A model generated the notes under the pieces. The model worked only from the letters and a program-made list of their open reading frames with translations. It did not search any database and was not told the DNA's origin. This document shows, piece after piece, positions 16,622 through 26,953 of a DNA stretch of 37,926 nucleotides (positions within the stretch are counted from its first letter, which is position 1; every line of letters begins with the position of its first letter). The translations under genes were made by a program, and so were the position numbers. Origin of the DNA: Francisella philomiragia subsp. philomiragia ATCC 25015 (GTDB lineage: Bacteria > Pseudomonadota > Gammaproteobacteria > Francisellales > Francisellaceae); contig NZ_DS999309.1 of NCBI RefSeq assembly GCF_000156715.1, forward strand, positions 3,008 through 40,933. Direction: 5' to 3'.

Positions 16622-18601
16622 TTATTTTCTAAAACTCTGCTTGTCAGATATCTTATAATCTAAGAAATTACTAATATGATTCTTTTTGTCTTTGAATACA
16701 AAATTATTATATACAATCATATACATTAAAACCTTTCTAACATAATGACGAGTTTCACCAAATGGAATATTCTCTATCCAAATGGTTGCCGGAACTTCTT
16801 TGTTATTCAACCATTTAGCAACATTTCCTGGACCGGCATTATAAGCAGCTATTCCCAATACTGGATTTTTATCAAATAGCTTTTCCAAGAAATACAAATT
16901 AGCTGTACCAAGCTTAATATTATTCTCAGGTACAAATATCTGACTAGCCATACTTTCAGACTTATCACCAATTAAAGATAACTTATATTTCTTTGCAATA
17001 AATTTAGCTGTAGGCTCTGTTACTTGCATTAGTCCCTTTGCACCTGCCCATGATCCTGCTTCAATATCAAACAATGACTCCTTACGCATTATAGATAGTA
17101 CAAGATCTTGGTCTATACCAAATTCTTTAGCATTCTTCTCAACTGTATCTAAAAATGCTTTTGGGAACAACATATCAATATTATTGTATTTACCAATTAC
17201 AGCCATATTAAATATTGCAGCATAGTACATTTTATTATCTTCTGCTAATCTAGCTAAATCTTTGATCTGTGTAATATCTTTATTTTTAAGTTTATTGCGT
17301 ATCGTCCACTTCCAAAGACTTGTAGAATCCTTAAATTGCTCAATCTGATATAAATCTATTGCCTGTTGAATAGCCTCTTCAGATTCAAGTTTTTTAGCTT
17401 CGCTACTATCTAACTTATCAGCATTATCATTACCAAAATTATATGGTTTACCAAGCTTATCAGATGCTAGGAATGAGTAATAATCTAGAGGAGTCTTAGT
17501 TAAATTTACATATATCTCATCCGCTTTTACTTTTTGACCTACTTGTTCGTAACTATATGCTAACCAATATCTCCACGCCTCATCTTGCTGAGATTTCTTA
17601 GGTAATTGATTATATGTTTGTATATAATCTTTGAAATTCTCGTTATACAAATCTACTCTTAGCAACCACTCCCATGCTGTGGTATCAAGATATTTTTTAT
17701 CTACCCTCGCGAGCCAATGTTTAGCTTGAGGCGATTGTGATCTAGCAAAACTAACTGCTATAGCTGAAATACATTGTTGCTTGGTCTGATTACTAAGATA
17801 TCTTTTATTTTTTAAACTATCCCATATTTTTGCATATTGCTCAGGGTTCTTTTTAACCAAATCAGTCGATATATCAACAAAGATTTTGTCGAAGTTCCTA
17901 TAATTATGGAATCTATTTATAAAATTGTCTAAATTACTAGGATTCTTTATAGCATTTTGCCATGCTGATATATAGTTCACATAATCTTTATTATCTTTAA
18001 CATATGTATTTAGCAACCATAAACTATCATCAAACTTATTAGCAAAAGCTAGAGTATATGCCTTTGTAGTTAGATACTCTTTTGATTTATCTTCAGAACC
18101 ATCCCAATACTTTTGCATATCATTACACGCCGATGGCATATAAACACGATTCTGCCAAAGCTCTCCATATTGGTTTATAGCTTTAGACTTATTACCTGAC
18201 TCATATTCAGCCTGCATTGACCAACATTTACCTGATATACCCAAATCTCCACTATAATACTTTTGGAAGTGTTGCCAATCTTTTTTATTAGCATAGTAGT
18301 TAGCTAAATTATCTCTAAGTTGACTACTCCAATAACTGTTTTGATTCTCTTTTAAATAATCATCTATTGTTCCTATCTCAAATATAGCAGGATCTATAGC
18401 TATTTCTTTATATTGAAGATAAGGATATATGCTTGTATCTTTAAGCTTTGTTTTTAGATAATAATATGATTTATAATCTTTTTTATCCAAAGCTTTTATA
18501 GCTTGCTGTGAATACTGTATTTGCTGGTTTGTAAGACTATAACCAATACCTATTGATAAGAATGCTATACTTCCTATGATAAACTTTTTTTTACTTAACA
18601 C
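16622..18601 (-). CDS. slt: Soluble lytic murein transglycosylase (copy 1)
   Basis: A periplasmic enzyme that cuts the MurNAc-GlcNAc bond of peptidoglycan. It has 659 residues, near the 645 of E. coli Slt70. A signal peptide (KKFIIGSIAFLSIGIGYS) leads into a long alpha-helical superhelix (about 25-450), then the C-terminal lysozyme-like domain with IMRKESLFDIEAGSWAGAKG, catalytic Glu508, the GLMQVTEPTA loop and the AAYNAGPGNV motif. The start codon is GTG 18601, weakly supported. It lies 79 bp after a paralog on the same strand. Confidence 0.93.
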   Translation of the reverse strand: MLSKKKFIIGSIAFLSIGIGYSLTNQQIQYSQQAIKALDKKDYKSYYYLKTKLKDTSIYPYLQYKEIAIDPAIFEIGTIDDYLKENQNSYWSSQLRDNLANYYANKKDWQHFQKYYSGDLGISGKCWSMQAEYESGNKSKAINQYGELWQNRVYMPSACNDMQKYWDGSEDKSKEYLTTKAYTLAFANKFDDSLWLLNTYVKDNKDYVNYISAWQNAIKNPSNLDNFINRFHNYRNFDKIFVDISTDLVKKNPEQYAKIWDSLKNKRYLSNQTKQQCISAIAVSFARSQSPQAKHWLARVDKKYLDTTAWEWLLRVDLYNENFKDYIQTYNQLPKKSQQDEAWRYWLAYSYEQVGQKVKADEIYVNLTKTPLDYYSFLASDKLGKPYNFGNDNADKLDSSEAKKLESEEAIQQAIDLYQIEQFKDSTSLWKWTIRNKLKNKDITQIKDLARLAEDNKMYYAAIFNMAVIGKYNNIDMLFPKAFLDTVEKNAKEFGIDQDLVLSIMRKESLFDIEAGSWAGAKGLMQVTEPTAKFIAKKYKLSLIGDKSESMASQIFVPENNIKLGTANLYFLEKLFDKNPVLGIAAYNAGPGNVAKWLNNKEVPATIWIENIPFGETRHYVRKVLMYMIVYNNFVFKDKKNHISNFLDYKISDKQSFRK

Positions 18602-18680
18602 TTCTAGATATACAAAATTTATTTTGATAGAAATACTAACATTATTAACAATAAAAGCCCAATATTATTACCAGGCAAAG

Positions 18681-20666
18681 TTACTTCCTAAAATCAAATT
18701 CATTCGAAACATTTGTATTTAACAAGTCACTTAACTTTAGTTTTTTATTATCCTTTAGAATGACATTATTATATACAATCATATTAACCAAAACCTTTCT
18801 TATATAATGACGAGTTTCTCCAAATGGAATATTTTCAATCCATTGTTTTACAGGAATTTGCTTATCTGTAAGCCACTTATTAACATTACCAGGTCCTGCA
18901 TTATACGCTGCAATAGCTAGAACTAAATTACTTTTAAATAAACCATCTAGAAAATCTAAATTGGCAGAACCAATTTTAATATTTATATAAGGATCAAATA
19001 TTTCATCTGACGAGTTACTGATGTTATAACCTAAACTATATTTATTAGATATGAAATTAACCGTAGGAATTGTAACTTGCATCAAACCCTTTGCACCCAC
19101 GTATGATTTTGCTTCAATTTCAAACAAAGATTCTTTTCTCATTATTGAGTAAATCAAAGCCTGTTTCAAATCATATTTATTAGCTTGTTCCTGCACAATC
19201 TCATCAAATGCATCTGGATATAATAAATGTACATGACTATCTAAACCCATCATATGCATACTAAATATTGCTTGATAATACATCTCATATAACCAAGCTA
19301 ATTGTGCTAAAAGAGGTATTTCATTTCTATAGCCATCTGAAAACTTTTTACGAACTATCCATTTCCAAAGTTTTACAGAATCATTAAACTGACCCATTTT
19401 ATGTAACTCTATAGCATGTTTAACATTTTCATCTGATTCAAGTTTCTGAATTTCAGAATATGATATCCCACTAAAATTATTATCACCATAACTATAATTT
19501 ATACCTAAAGCATCAGCAGATAGATATGAGTAATAATTATATGGAATTTTAGCTAGCTCAATATAAATCGGCTGAGCTTTATCAGGCATACCAATTTTCT
19601 GATAACTATAAGCTAGCCAGTATTTCCATACTTTTTCTTGTTGTACCTTTTTTGAACTATTAAGATAATCCTCAATATAACCACTATAGTTAGAATTATA
19701 TAAATCAATTCTTAAAATCCAATCCTCCGCAACTTTAGAAATATGCTTTTTATCAATTTTCCATAACCATTGCTTAGCATTACTATCATGATTTTGTGCA
19801 AGAGCAACTCCTATTTTCTCATCTATCTGTTGTTGCACTTGATAACTTAGCAGCTTTCTATATCTTAACTTTTGCCAAACCTTAGCATATTTCAAAGCAT
19901 CGATTTTTACATTATCACTGGTAATATCTAAAATCACATCTGTAAACTTTGGATACTCATGATATTTTTTTATAAAACCATCTAAATTGTTAACACTAAG
20001 ATTATAAGTAACGTACTTCCACTGATTTATGTAATTAGCATACTCTTGATCTTGTTTAACATACTTAGCCAAAAGCTTTGACGAATCATTAAAATCATTA
20101 CTCAATGCTAAATTATGTGCTTTATCCAATATACACTGCTTTTCTTTTGGAGTATATTTTTTGACATCTTTATCTAATCCCACACACTCTGGCGCATTAA
20201 ATTTATTTTTTTGCCAATACTTAGCAAAATCTTTGATAGCCTTATTTTTATCTACCTTACTCTGATTATCTGTAACCCAGCATTGGCCTACCGTTTGTAA
20301 ATCGCCATCATAATACTTTTCAAACATTTTCCAATTTTTCGTTTTAGCATAATATATTGCCAAGTCATCACATAGCTCAGATGCCCAATACTCATCCTTA
20401 TGAGCTTTGAAAAATTGCTGGATTTGTTGTTGAGAGAATTTATCAGGATGTAAAGATATCTCTTTATAATTTAAGTAAGTTTTAGTTTTTTGATCAGTAA
20501 TATTATTTTCATTTTTAACTATCAAATAATCTTGATAGTTTTTTTGTTGTAGCAAATCTATAGTTTGCTGAACATTTTTAATTTGCTGATCTGTTAAGCC
20601 ATAGCAGTAACTCGATATCAATATTAATATTAACGCCCCAAGTTTGTGCTTAAACTTTAAAATCAT
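18681..20666 (-). CDS. Soluble lytic murein transglycosylase (copy 2)
   Basis: A tandem paralog of the neighbouring slt with the same layout over 661 residues: signal peptide (LGALILILISSYCYG), alpha superhelix, and C-terminal catalytic domain with SIMRKESLFEIEAKSYVGAK, catalytic Glu512, GLMQVTIPTV and AAYNAGPGNV. Both keep the catalytic Glu and the sugar-binding loops, so both should be active. It begins 4 bp after the mtn stop, so it is probably translated from the same mRNA as parC and mtn. The superhelix part differs more than the catalytic part, which may change substrate choice or partners. Confidence 0.92.
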   Translation of the reverse strand: MILKFKHKLGALILILISSYCYGLTDQQIKNVQQTIDLLQQKNYQDYLIVKNENNITDQKTKTYLNYKEISLHPDKFSQQQIQQFFKAHKDEYWASELCDDLAIYYAKTKNWKMFEKYYDGDLQTVGQCWVTDNQSKVDKNKAIKDFAKYWQKNKFNAPECVGLDKDVKKYTPKEKQCILDKAHNLALSNDFNDSSKLLAKYVKQDQEYANYINQWKYVTYNLSVNNLDGFIKKYHEYPKFTDVILDITSDNVKIDALKYAKVWQKLRYRKLLSYQVQQQIDEKIGVALAQNHDSNAKQWLWKIDKKHISKVAEDWILRIDLYNSNYSGYIEDYLNSSKKVQQEKVWKYWLAYSYQKIGMPDKAQPIYIELAKIPYNYYSYLSADALGINYSYGDNNFSGISYSEIQKLESDENVKHAIELHKMGQFNDSVKLWKWIVRKKFSDGYRNEIPLLAQLAWLYEMYYQAIFSMHMMGLDSHVHLLYPDAFDEIVQEQANKYDLKQALIYSIMRKESLFEIEAKSYVGAKGLMQVTIPTVNFISNKYSLGYNISNSSDEIFDPYINIKIGSANLDFLDGLFKSNLVLAIAAYNAGPGNVNKWLTDKQIPVKQWIENIPFGETRHYIRKVLVNMIVYNNVILKDNKKLKLSDLLNTNVSNEFDFRK

Positions 20667-20670
20667 ATTA

Positions 20671-21360
20671 TTATTTTATTCTATCAACTAATTTCATTAC
20701 AAAATCAGCTGATCGGTTTGCTGCCATTTTTGCAAATTCATCAAAATTATCAGGTGCATCTCCATCAGCAGTATCTGATATACTTCTTAGTATAAAGCTA
20801 GGGATATTCATTTCATTACAAATAAGATTAACGCTAGCGCCTTCCATCTCTATAGCTTTTGCATCAAACTCTTTGACCACGAAATCTTTTCTTTCGGCAG
20901 AATGGACAAATTGATCTCCAGTAGCAATTACTCCAGTATGTAAATTTAAATTAAGCTCTTTTGCGATTACTTTAGCTTGTTCTAGTATCCGTGCTGAAGT
21001 AGCAATCTCAACTTCAGAAATAGGAATCTTACCATAAGGATAACCAAAAGCTGTAATATCAACATCATGCTGAACTGTTGCTGTTGCAGCAATCATATCA
21101 CCTACTTGCAAATCTTGAAGCCCACCAGCTACTCCTGTAAATAACAATGCATCGACGCCAAAATGTTCTATCATTATTGTTGCTGTCAAACTTGAGAAAA
21201 CTTTACCAATCTTGCTATAAGCTACAACAAGCTCTATACCATTATAGTTAGCAACATAATATTTATTATTTGCATATTCTACAGTTTCATATTTTTCTAA
21301 TTTTTGTAATATCGGCTGGATTTCTATCTCCATAGCCCCTAATATCGCTATTTTTTTCAT
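20671..21360 (-). CDS. mtnN: 5'-methylthioadenosine/S-adenosylhomocysteine nucleosidase
   Basis: The enzyme removes adenine from methylthioadenosine and S-adenosylhomocysteine, clearing products of SAM use and feeding the methionine cycle. It has 229 residues, a typical length. Visible family motifs are the start [11 protein letters not shown] (catalytic Glu), TGVAGGL, the [10 protein letters not shown] segment, EMEGASVN (ribose-binding Glu) and [12 protein letters not shown] (catalytic Asp). Its ATG overlaps the parC stop by 4 bp (ATGA), which indicates translational coupling. Confidence 0.95.
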   Translation of the reverse strand: MKKIAILGAMEIEIQPILQKLEKYETVEYANNKYYVANYNGIELVVAYSKIGKVFSSLTATIMIEHFGVDALLFTGVAGGLQDLQVGDMIAATATVQHDVDITAFGYPYGKIPISEVEIATSARILEQAKVIAKELNLNLHTGVIATGDQFVHSAERKDFVVKEFDAKAIEMEGASVNLICNEMNIPSFILRSISDTADGDAPDNFDEFAKMAANRSADFVMKLVDRIK

Positions 21361-23576
21361 TCTACACTCTCTATATCTATTTTTGTTATCTTTCTAAATC
21401 CTTGAGGTAATAATACACCTCCACCTGATGGCTTGTCTGTATAGTATGTTTCAAAGTTTTTATTATCAATACGAATAAACCTCTTACCAGCACTAAGGGT
21501 AAGCTCTTGCTCTAGTTTGAATAATTCTATAAATTTAAGTTTATCTTTTTTATCTAATTTAATTATAGCTTTACCTTTACCTTTTTTAAGGACTGCAAAG
21601 CTTTCAAAGTCACGAATAATCGCTCTACCTTGTGAACTAACCGCAAGCATCTTCAAATCTTTATCATATGGTATGAACTTAAAGACATCATCAGCATCAA
21701 AGATATTTTTACCTGTAACTTTATTTGCTATCAAATCTTCAGCTGGTATCACGAAGCCTTTTCCACTAGTACTAGCAATTAAGAAATGCTCAGCAACATT
21801 AGCAAACTCTATATTAATAATCTCATCCTCTTTATCTAAAGGAATATAGGTGGTTATGTGCTCACCATAGCCTCTAGCTGATGGAAACTTATCGACATAC
21901 ATCGAATATGCTTTGCCAAGCTTAGTAAAGAAAATCAATTTAATATTACTATTACCAGAGGTTGCCAAATATGGTTTATCTTCAGGCTTATAACTTAAGC
22001 CTTTAGGATCGATATTATCACCTTTAGCACATCTTACCCAACCAGCTTTTGATAAGATAACAGTAACTCTTTCACTAGGCATCAGATCTTTCTCTTCTAG
22101 AGCTTGAGCTTTATCAGCTTGAACTATTTTAGAGCGTCTACTATCACCAAAATCAGCAAGAATTTGTTTTAATTCTTTTTTCATTAAGTTTTTAAACTTA
22201 ACTTCACTATTTAGATACCCTTCAAGCAACTCTTTTTCTTTTTGTAACTCTTTCTGCTCTTTTTTAATTTCAATTTCTTCAATCTTCGCTAATTTACGTA
22301 GCCTAATATTCAAAATTGCTTCAGCCTGAATTTCAGAAAGTGCAAATCTACTCTGAAGCTCTAAACTTGGATCATCAAAATTTCTAATAATCTCAATAAC
22401 TTCATCAATATTTAAAAAGGCTATTAACAAACCTTCTAGGATGTGTAGCCTATCTAAAACCTTATCCAAACTAGTTTGTAATCTTCTGCGTAGTGTATGT
22501 CTACGATACTCCAACCATTCATTAAGTATATCTAATAGATTCTTAACCTGAGGTCTATTATCTAGACCAATCATATTCATATTTACACGGAAACTTTTTT
22601 CAAGATCTGTAGTCGCTAATAGGTGCCCCATAATTTTTTGGATATTCTTCTTTGTCGATGCTGAATATAAGACTATTTTAACGGGCTCTTTATCATCTGA
22701 TTCATCTTGGATATTTTTAATCCAAGTGATCTTTTGTTGCTTAAGCTGATTAGCAATTTGCTCCATTACCGAAGCACTTGAAACTTGATGAGGTAATCGA
22801 GTAATTATCACGTTACCATGATTATCATACTCATATACAGCTTGCTGACGTATAGAGCCATTACCAGACTTGTATACTTCGGCAATCTCTTCTTTACTAC
22901 TAATAATATTAGCCCCACCTGGATAATCTGGTGCCTCGATTATTTCTAATACTTCTTCAATACTAGCTTTGGGATTAGACAACAAATGCAAGCAAGCATT
23001 TATCACTTCTGTAATATTATGAGGAGGTATATATGTTGACATCCCCACCGCAATTCCCATTGCCCCATTTAGGAGAATATTTGGTACTTGCGCTGGTAAG
23101 AGTTTTGGCTCATCCATTGTACCATCAAAGTTTTTGACCCAATCAACAGTACCTTTTTTTAGCTCATCTAACAACAATACTGCATACTTAGATAAACGTG
23201 ACTCTGTATATCGCATTGCCGCAAATGATTTTGGATCATCAATTGAGCCCCAGTTACCCTGCCCATCAATAAATGGATATCGATATGAGAAATTCTGCGC
23301 CATCAACACCATTGCTTCATAACAAGCACTATCTCCATGTGGATGATACTTACCTAGTACATCACCAACAGTACGAGCAGATTTCTTATATTTAGATAAA
23401 TGACTTAGTCCAATTTCACTCATCGCGTAAATAATACGTCTTTGTACAGGCTTAAGCCCATCAGAAATATGCGGTAGTGCTCGATCTAATATTACATACA
23501 TCGAATAATTTAAATATGCTTGTTCAGAAAACTCTCCTACAGACTGAGTACTTTCTAAGCTTGAGAATAAATCCAT
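21357..23576 (-). CDS. parC: DNA topoisomerase IV subunit A
   Basis: ParC with ParE separates linked daughter chromosomes. The 739-residue product has the breakage-reunion domain first, with GLKPVQRRI, the quinolone region [11 protein letters not shown] and the catalytic Tyr123 in [10 protein letters not shown]. The beta-pinwheel C-terminal domain begins near 500 and is about the length seen in ParC, without the GyrA-box-bearing longer tail of GyrA. Ser83 and Glu87, equal to Ser80 and Glu84 of E. coli ParC, are the drug-sensitive type. No parE gene is in the window. Confidence 0.93.
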   Translation of the reverse strand: MDLFSSLESTQSVGEFSEQAYLNYSMYVILDRALPHISDGLKPVQRRIIYAMSEIGLSHLSKYKKSARTVGDVLGKYHPHGDSACYEAMVLMAQNFSYRYPFIDGQGNWGSIDDPKSFAAMRYTESRLSKYAVLLLDELKKGTVDWVKNFDGTMDEPKLLPAQVPNILLNGAMGIAVGMSTYIPPHNITEVINACLHLLSNPKASIEEVLEIIEAPDYPGGANIISSKEEIAEVYKSGNGSIRQQAVYEYDNHGNVIITRLPHQVSSASVMEQIANQLKQQKITWIKNIQDESDDKEPVKIVLYSASTKKNIQKIMGHLLATTDLEKSFRVNMNMIGLDNRPQVKNLLDILNEWLEYRRHTLRRRLQTSLDKVLDRLHILEGLLIAFLNIDEVIEIIRNFDDPSLELQSRFALSEIQAEAILNIRLRKLAKIEEIEIKKEQKELQKEKELLEGYLNSEVKFKNLMKKELKQILADFGDSRRSKIVQADKAQALEEKDLMPSERVTVILSKAGWVRCAKGDNIDPKGLSYKPEDKPYLATSGNSNIKLIFFTKLGKAYSMYVDKFPSARGYGEHITTYIPLDKEDEIINIEFANVAEHFLIASTSGKGFVIPAEDLIANKVTGKNIFDADDVFKFIPYDKDLKMLAVSSQGRAIIRDFESFAVLKKGKGKAIIKLDKKDKLKFIELFKLEQELTLSAGKRFIRIDNKNFETYYTDKPSGGGVLLPQGFRKITKIDIESVE

Positions 23577-23673
23577 TTTTTATAGAAAAATATAAATATT
23601 TATCGATAAATTATATATCAACAAGGCGATCTATACTAGACAAGTAGATATTGGTATACAAAGAAATAGTTTC

Positions 23674-24525
23674 TTAACTCTTCTGCCTTCTCAGATAAGT
23701 TATTGTTTCTAGCTCTTTTGAGAACACAAACTTATTCCTTTGTAAAAAATCCAATGTTTTAAGTATGTCTTTAAATCCAGAAAGAACCCAAGCCTGAATA
23801 CTATAATCAAATACTGTTTTTGCTTTTAAATATCTACTAACACCAGCTCGACACTCTTGCGTAAGAAAATCTGTAGCGGGGAATTTAATAACAACGACAC
23901 CCCGCTTATCATATACAGCTACTTTTGCATATCCACCAAGACTTGAAAGCTGCTCTTTAACTCCTTTGAAGTCTTCCCAAGCCAACATCATTTTCTCAGT
24001 GGCTTCTTTCTCCATATACTTTATTGACTTAGAGTTGTAGCTTTGTTTCAGGCTATATGACTCTTCTTTTAGTTCATTATATTTTTCTAATAACTCTTTG
24101 TAACGCCTGTCTAAAGTAAGATTTGCTATTTCTAAGCTATCGTTTTTATTTGAGATCTCGACTTGCTTTTGTTTTATCTTATTTATGCTTTTTGATATTT
24201 CTTTATCAATGTACTGCTTTATATTATTACGTAAACTATAAGCGATTTTATCTTCTTTAATACCTGATTCTTTGAGGATAGATTTAATAGCTTCTAGCAA
24301 CTCATCTTTAATAACTGTATTTATTGTTAGTTCTTGCTCTAATTCTCCAGTTATAATGGCTTGCTTTCTATCATTTTTGTATAAAGTAACCTTCTCAACT
24401 AAATCAATGATAGAAACACCCTCTCCAATAAGCTTTCTAACTTTATGGACTGTGATCTCTTCATTCTGTGAGCGTAAAAGCTCACATTTCTGATTCACGA
24501 GCTTTTGAGTTACTTGTTTTGTCAT
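23674..24525 (-). CDS. KfrA-like DNA-binding coiled-coil protein
   Basis: A 283-residue protein whose first 60 or so residues (VTVHKVRKLIGEG type helices after NQKCELLRSQNEEI) resemble the KfrA N-terminal DNA-binding fold. A Lys/Glu-rich coiled coil follows (about 95-165, with the IKQKQVEISNKNDSLEIANL segment), and then a compact C-terminal domain holding VAVYDKRGVVVIKFPATDF and IQAWVLSGFKDILKTLDFL. KfrA proteins are known from plasmids; a chromosomal copy next to map and parC could act in nucleoid organisation, but this is inference. It starts 1 bp after the map stop, so it is co-translated with map. Confidence 0.55.
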   Translation of the reverse strand: MTKQVTQKLVNQKCELLRSQNEEITVHKVRKLIGEGVSIIDLVEKVTLYKNDRKQAIITGELEQELTINTVIKDELLEAIKSILKESGIKEDKIAYSLRNNIKQYIDKEISKSINKIKQKQVEISNKNDSLEIANLTLDRRYKELLEKYNELKEESYSLKQSYNSKSIKYMEKEATEKMMLAWEDFKGVKEQLSSLGGYAKVAVYDKRGVVVIKFPATDFLTQECRAGVSRYLKAKTVFDYSIQAWVLSGFKDILKTLDFLQRNKFVFSKELETITYLRRQKS

Positions 24526-24526
24526 T

Positions 24527-25297
24527 TTAGTTTCTTTCTTCTTCTCTTAATGTTAGAACTTCGTAACCATCCTTCGTAACTAAGATTGTATGCTCCCACT
24601 GAGCTGATAGAGATCTATCTTTTGTTACAGCTGTCCAACCATCTTTTAAGACAGATACGGCTCTTTTACCAATATTTATCATTGGCTCAATTGTAAAAAT
24701 CATACCCTCTTCAAACTTAGCACCCGTGCCAGCTTTACCATGATGCATTACATGTGGTGGCTCATGAAAGTTTACACCTATTCCATGACCACAAAAAGCA
24801 TCAACTATAGAATAGCCAAATTTTTTAGCATGTTTTTCTATTACGGCACCTATATCGCCAAAATGATTACCTGGTTTAACAACTTCAATACCTTTCCACA
24901 AACATTCATGAGTAACTTCAACTAATTTTTTAGCCATAACCGAAGGTTCGCCAATCATAAACATTTTACTAGTGTCACCATGATAGCCATCTTTTTTTAC
25001 AGTAATATCTATGTTTAAAATATCACCATTTTTTAATTTCTTATCAGCAGGAATTCCATGGCAAACTACATGATTTATAGATGTACAGATAGATTTAGGA
25101 AAACCATGATAATTCAATGGTGCAGGATAAGCATCCTGTTCTTTGACTATATAGTCATGACAGATCTGATCTAACTCAGCTGTTGTTATCCCTTCTTTTA
25201 CATAAGGAGTTATCATTTCCAAAACTTCTGCTGCTAATTTACCAGCAATCCGCATCTTCTCTATTTCATCTGGAGTTTTAATTATTATTTTACTCAT
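24527..25297 (-). CDS. map: Methionine aminopeptidase, type I
   Basis: It removes the first Met from new proteins. The 256-residue length is standard. Metal ligands appear in order: the DIT...HGDTS pair of Asp (NIDITVKKDGYHGDTSKMF), His in GHGIGVNFHEPPHV, Glu in FTIEPMIN and Glu in QWEHTILVTKDG. The His in VVCHGIPADKKL binds substrate. The start MSKIIIKTPDEIEKMR is typical. It leads the minus-strand block with the KfrA-like gene. Confidence 0.96.
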   Translation of the reverse strand: MSKIIIKTPDEIEKMRIAGKLAAEVLEMITPYVKEGITTAELDQICHDYIVKEQDAYPAPLNYHGFPKSICTSINHVVCHGIPADKKLKNGDILNIDITVKKDGYHGDTSKMFMIGEPSVMAKKLVEVTHECLWKGIEVVKPGNHFGDIGAVIEKHAKKFGYSIVDAFCGHGIGVNFHEPPHVMHHGKAGTGAKFEEGMIFTIEPMINIGKRAVSVLKDGWTAVTKDRSLSAQWEHTILVTKDGYEVLTLREEERN

Positions 25298-25417
25298 ATA
25301 TTACAACTACTTTTTTCAAAAAATCTAGATACATCATTATAAACTATCAGTTAATGAATATATAGATACCAAAAACGATGTTAGAATTATTAGCATAAAT
25401 AAATACATTACAGAAAT

Positions 25418-25747
25418 ATGAGAATCAGAAAAGCACAAGATACAGTTGCTGAACTCTTCAAAGATATCACTCACCCTCGCCTTGCTAGTTTCATAGCTCT
25501 TACTGAAGAGGTTGGTGAATTAGCTAATGAAATAATGCAAAAAGAGATTTACGAAGAAACTCAGAATAATGATAAGATAAAATTAGAACTTACCGATGTA
25601 CTAGTAAGTTTATTAGAGCTGGCAAATCTCTACAATGTAGATTTAGAGATAGAATTTGATAAAAAAATCAAAAACTTAGAACCTCGAGTGAAGCAATGGT
25701 CTAACGCTAAAGATCTTCTTCAATCGAAAAGGACTAAGCTTGACTAA
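25418..25747 (+). CDS. MazG-like nucleotide pyrophosphohydrolase
   Basis: An all-alpha 109-residue protein with the MazG-type metal motif: EEVGELANE supplies the EExxE, and about 25 residues later ELTDVLVSLLEL supplies the ExxD. Such enzymes hydrolyse noncanonical or excess NTPs to NMP and pyrophosphate. It is a short, single-domain member, unlike full-length MazG. It has its own gap on both sides and no visible operon partner. Confidence 0.8.
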   Translation: MRIRKAQDTVAELFKDITHPRLASFIALTEEVGELANEIMQKEIYEETQNNDKIKLELTDVLVSLLELANLYNVDLEIEFDKKIKNLEPRVKQWSNAKDLLQSKRTKLD

Positions 25748-25907
25748 TAGTGTTTCAAATATACTTAGTAGTTTTAAATATTTTCTTCTAAATTGTATCT
25801 TTTAGCGCTGTTTTATACTACAATCTATCACGTAAGGAATAAAGAAATTTTTATTAACAGTAAATATTTCATATTATTTAATTTCAGTTTTTGTTTAATC
25901 CCTTAAA

Positions 25908-25939
25908 TTGTTATTTCATAAGTCCATACGGTATAAAAT
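25908..25939 (+). promoter_or_regulatory. Putative sigma-70 promoter of csp-rpsU
   Basis: TTGTTA (25908-25913) and TATAAAAT (25932-25939) are spaced by 18 bp in the 241-bp gap before the cold-shock gene. A small inverted repeat (AGCAT-TGAAT-ATGCT, ending 25954) lies near the expected transcript start, followed by an untranslated leader of roughly 40 bases. The rest of the gap shows nothing else. Confidence 0.45.
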
Positions 25940-25988
25940 AGCATTGAATATGCTAGAACTAACTAACAAATAACTAAAGAGAATAAAA

Positions 25989-26192
25989 ATGGATAATAAA
26001 TCACAAGGTACAGTAAAGTTTTTCAACGACCAAAAAGGATTCGGTTTCATCACTCCTGAGAATGGTGGTAAAGATGTATTTGTACATATTTCAAAACTTA
26101 ATGGTGAAACACTTGCTGAAGGTCAACAAGTTACTTTTGAAACTCAAGAAGGTAGAAAAGGCCCTGAAGCTATAAATATTGAGGTACTATAA
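25989..26192 (+). CDS. Cold-shock domain protein
   Basis: A 67-residue single cold-shock domain, the standard length. It binds single-stranded RNA or DNA and acts as an RNA chaperone. RNP1 is KGFGFI and RNP2 is VFVHI. It begins 7 bases after an AAAGAGAA ribosome site. Its last base is shared with the start codon of the S21 gene, so the two are read as one unit. Confidence 0.95.
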   Translation: MDNKSQGTVKFFNDQKGFGFITPENGGKDVFVHISKLNGETLAEGQQVTFETQEGRKGPEAINIEVL

Positions 26193-26389
26193 TGCCAAGT
26201 ATTAGAGTAGATGAGCGCAAACCATTTGATATAAGCCTAAGAAACTTCAAACGTGCTTGCGAAAAAGCTGGTATCAAGCAAGAGCTTAGAGATAGACAGC
26301 ACTACGTAAAGCCAACTGAGAAAAGAAAAATAGCAAAACGTCAAGCTGTTAAAAGAGCTAGAATTGCTCAAAGAAGAGCTTACATCTAA
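26192..26389 (+). CDS. rpsU: 30S ribosomal protein bS21
   Basis: The 65-residue basic protein has the bS21 start [20 protein letters not shown] and a Lys/Arg-rich helical tail. bS21 sits near the mRNA exit on the 30S subunit and helps initiation. The start ATG overlaps the csp stop in TAATG, and GAGGT inside the csp end is its ribosome site. Francisella is known to carry several bS21 forms that make ribosome populations differ; whether this is one of several here cannot be seen from one window. It ends directly against the convergent GNAT gene. Confidence 0.95.
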   Translation: MPSIRVDERKPFDISLRNFKRACEKAGIKQELRDRQHYVKPTEKRKIAKRQAVKRARIAQRRAYI

Positions 26390-26896
26390 TTATCTATTAA
26401 TTTCCCAATCTTTTTTATTTAAAATAAAAACTAATCTTTCGCGAGAAGTATCATTCTCATAAAGTTTAGCTCCTAACTTTGTTACTGCTTTTTGAGAACG
26501 AATATTTTTATACCAAACATCAAAAAATACATTTTCGATAAAGTTAAATGCATAATCTAGCATTAGTTTTTTAACTTTTTTATTAAGCTCTGTACCCCAA
26601 TATTGCTTAGCATAAAACGTATAACCTACTTTTATTGATTTTTTAATATAGTCATACTCATAATATCTAGTAGAACCTACCAATTCGTCGTTATAAAAAA
26701 TTAAATAGCAATTTTGAGGATTTTTTAAACCATCATTAAAATACTTTTTAAACCCATCCACTTGACTACGTGATTTATCATTATGCTGGGCCCATATTTC
26801 AGGATCTTTGGCTATATTATATAACCTATCAAAATCTCCTCTAGTCATTATTTCAAGTCGAATATTTTCAGATGACAAAGATTTATTAAAATCCAT
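26390..26896 (-). CDS. GNAT-family N-acetyltransferase (RimJ/RimL-like)
   Basis: A 168-residue protein with the GNAT_3 layout: N-terminal RLEIMTRGDFDRLYNIAKD, the strand YLIFYNDELVGSTRYYEYD, the acetyl-CoA-binding region near YAKQYWGTELNKKVKKLML, and VWYKNIRSQKAVTKLGAKL. The usual Q/R-x-x-G-x-G/A loop is degenerate (Q-YWGT). It probably acetylates a small molecule or a protein N-terminus. Its stop abuts the rpsU stop with no gap. Confidence 0.75.
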   Translation of the reverse strand: MDFNKSLSSENIRLEIMTRGDFDRLYNIAKDPEIWAQHNDKSRSQVDGFKKYFNDGLKNPQNCYLIFYNDELVGSTRYYEYDYIKKSIKVGYTFYAKQYWGTELNKKVKKLMLDYAFNFIENVFFDVWYKNIRSQKAVTKLGAKLYENDTSRERLVFILNKKDWEINR

Positions 26897-26953
26897 AATG
26901 AATACCTTTTATATGAAATAATTTAGGGAATGCTATCAGAATTTACAGCATCA

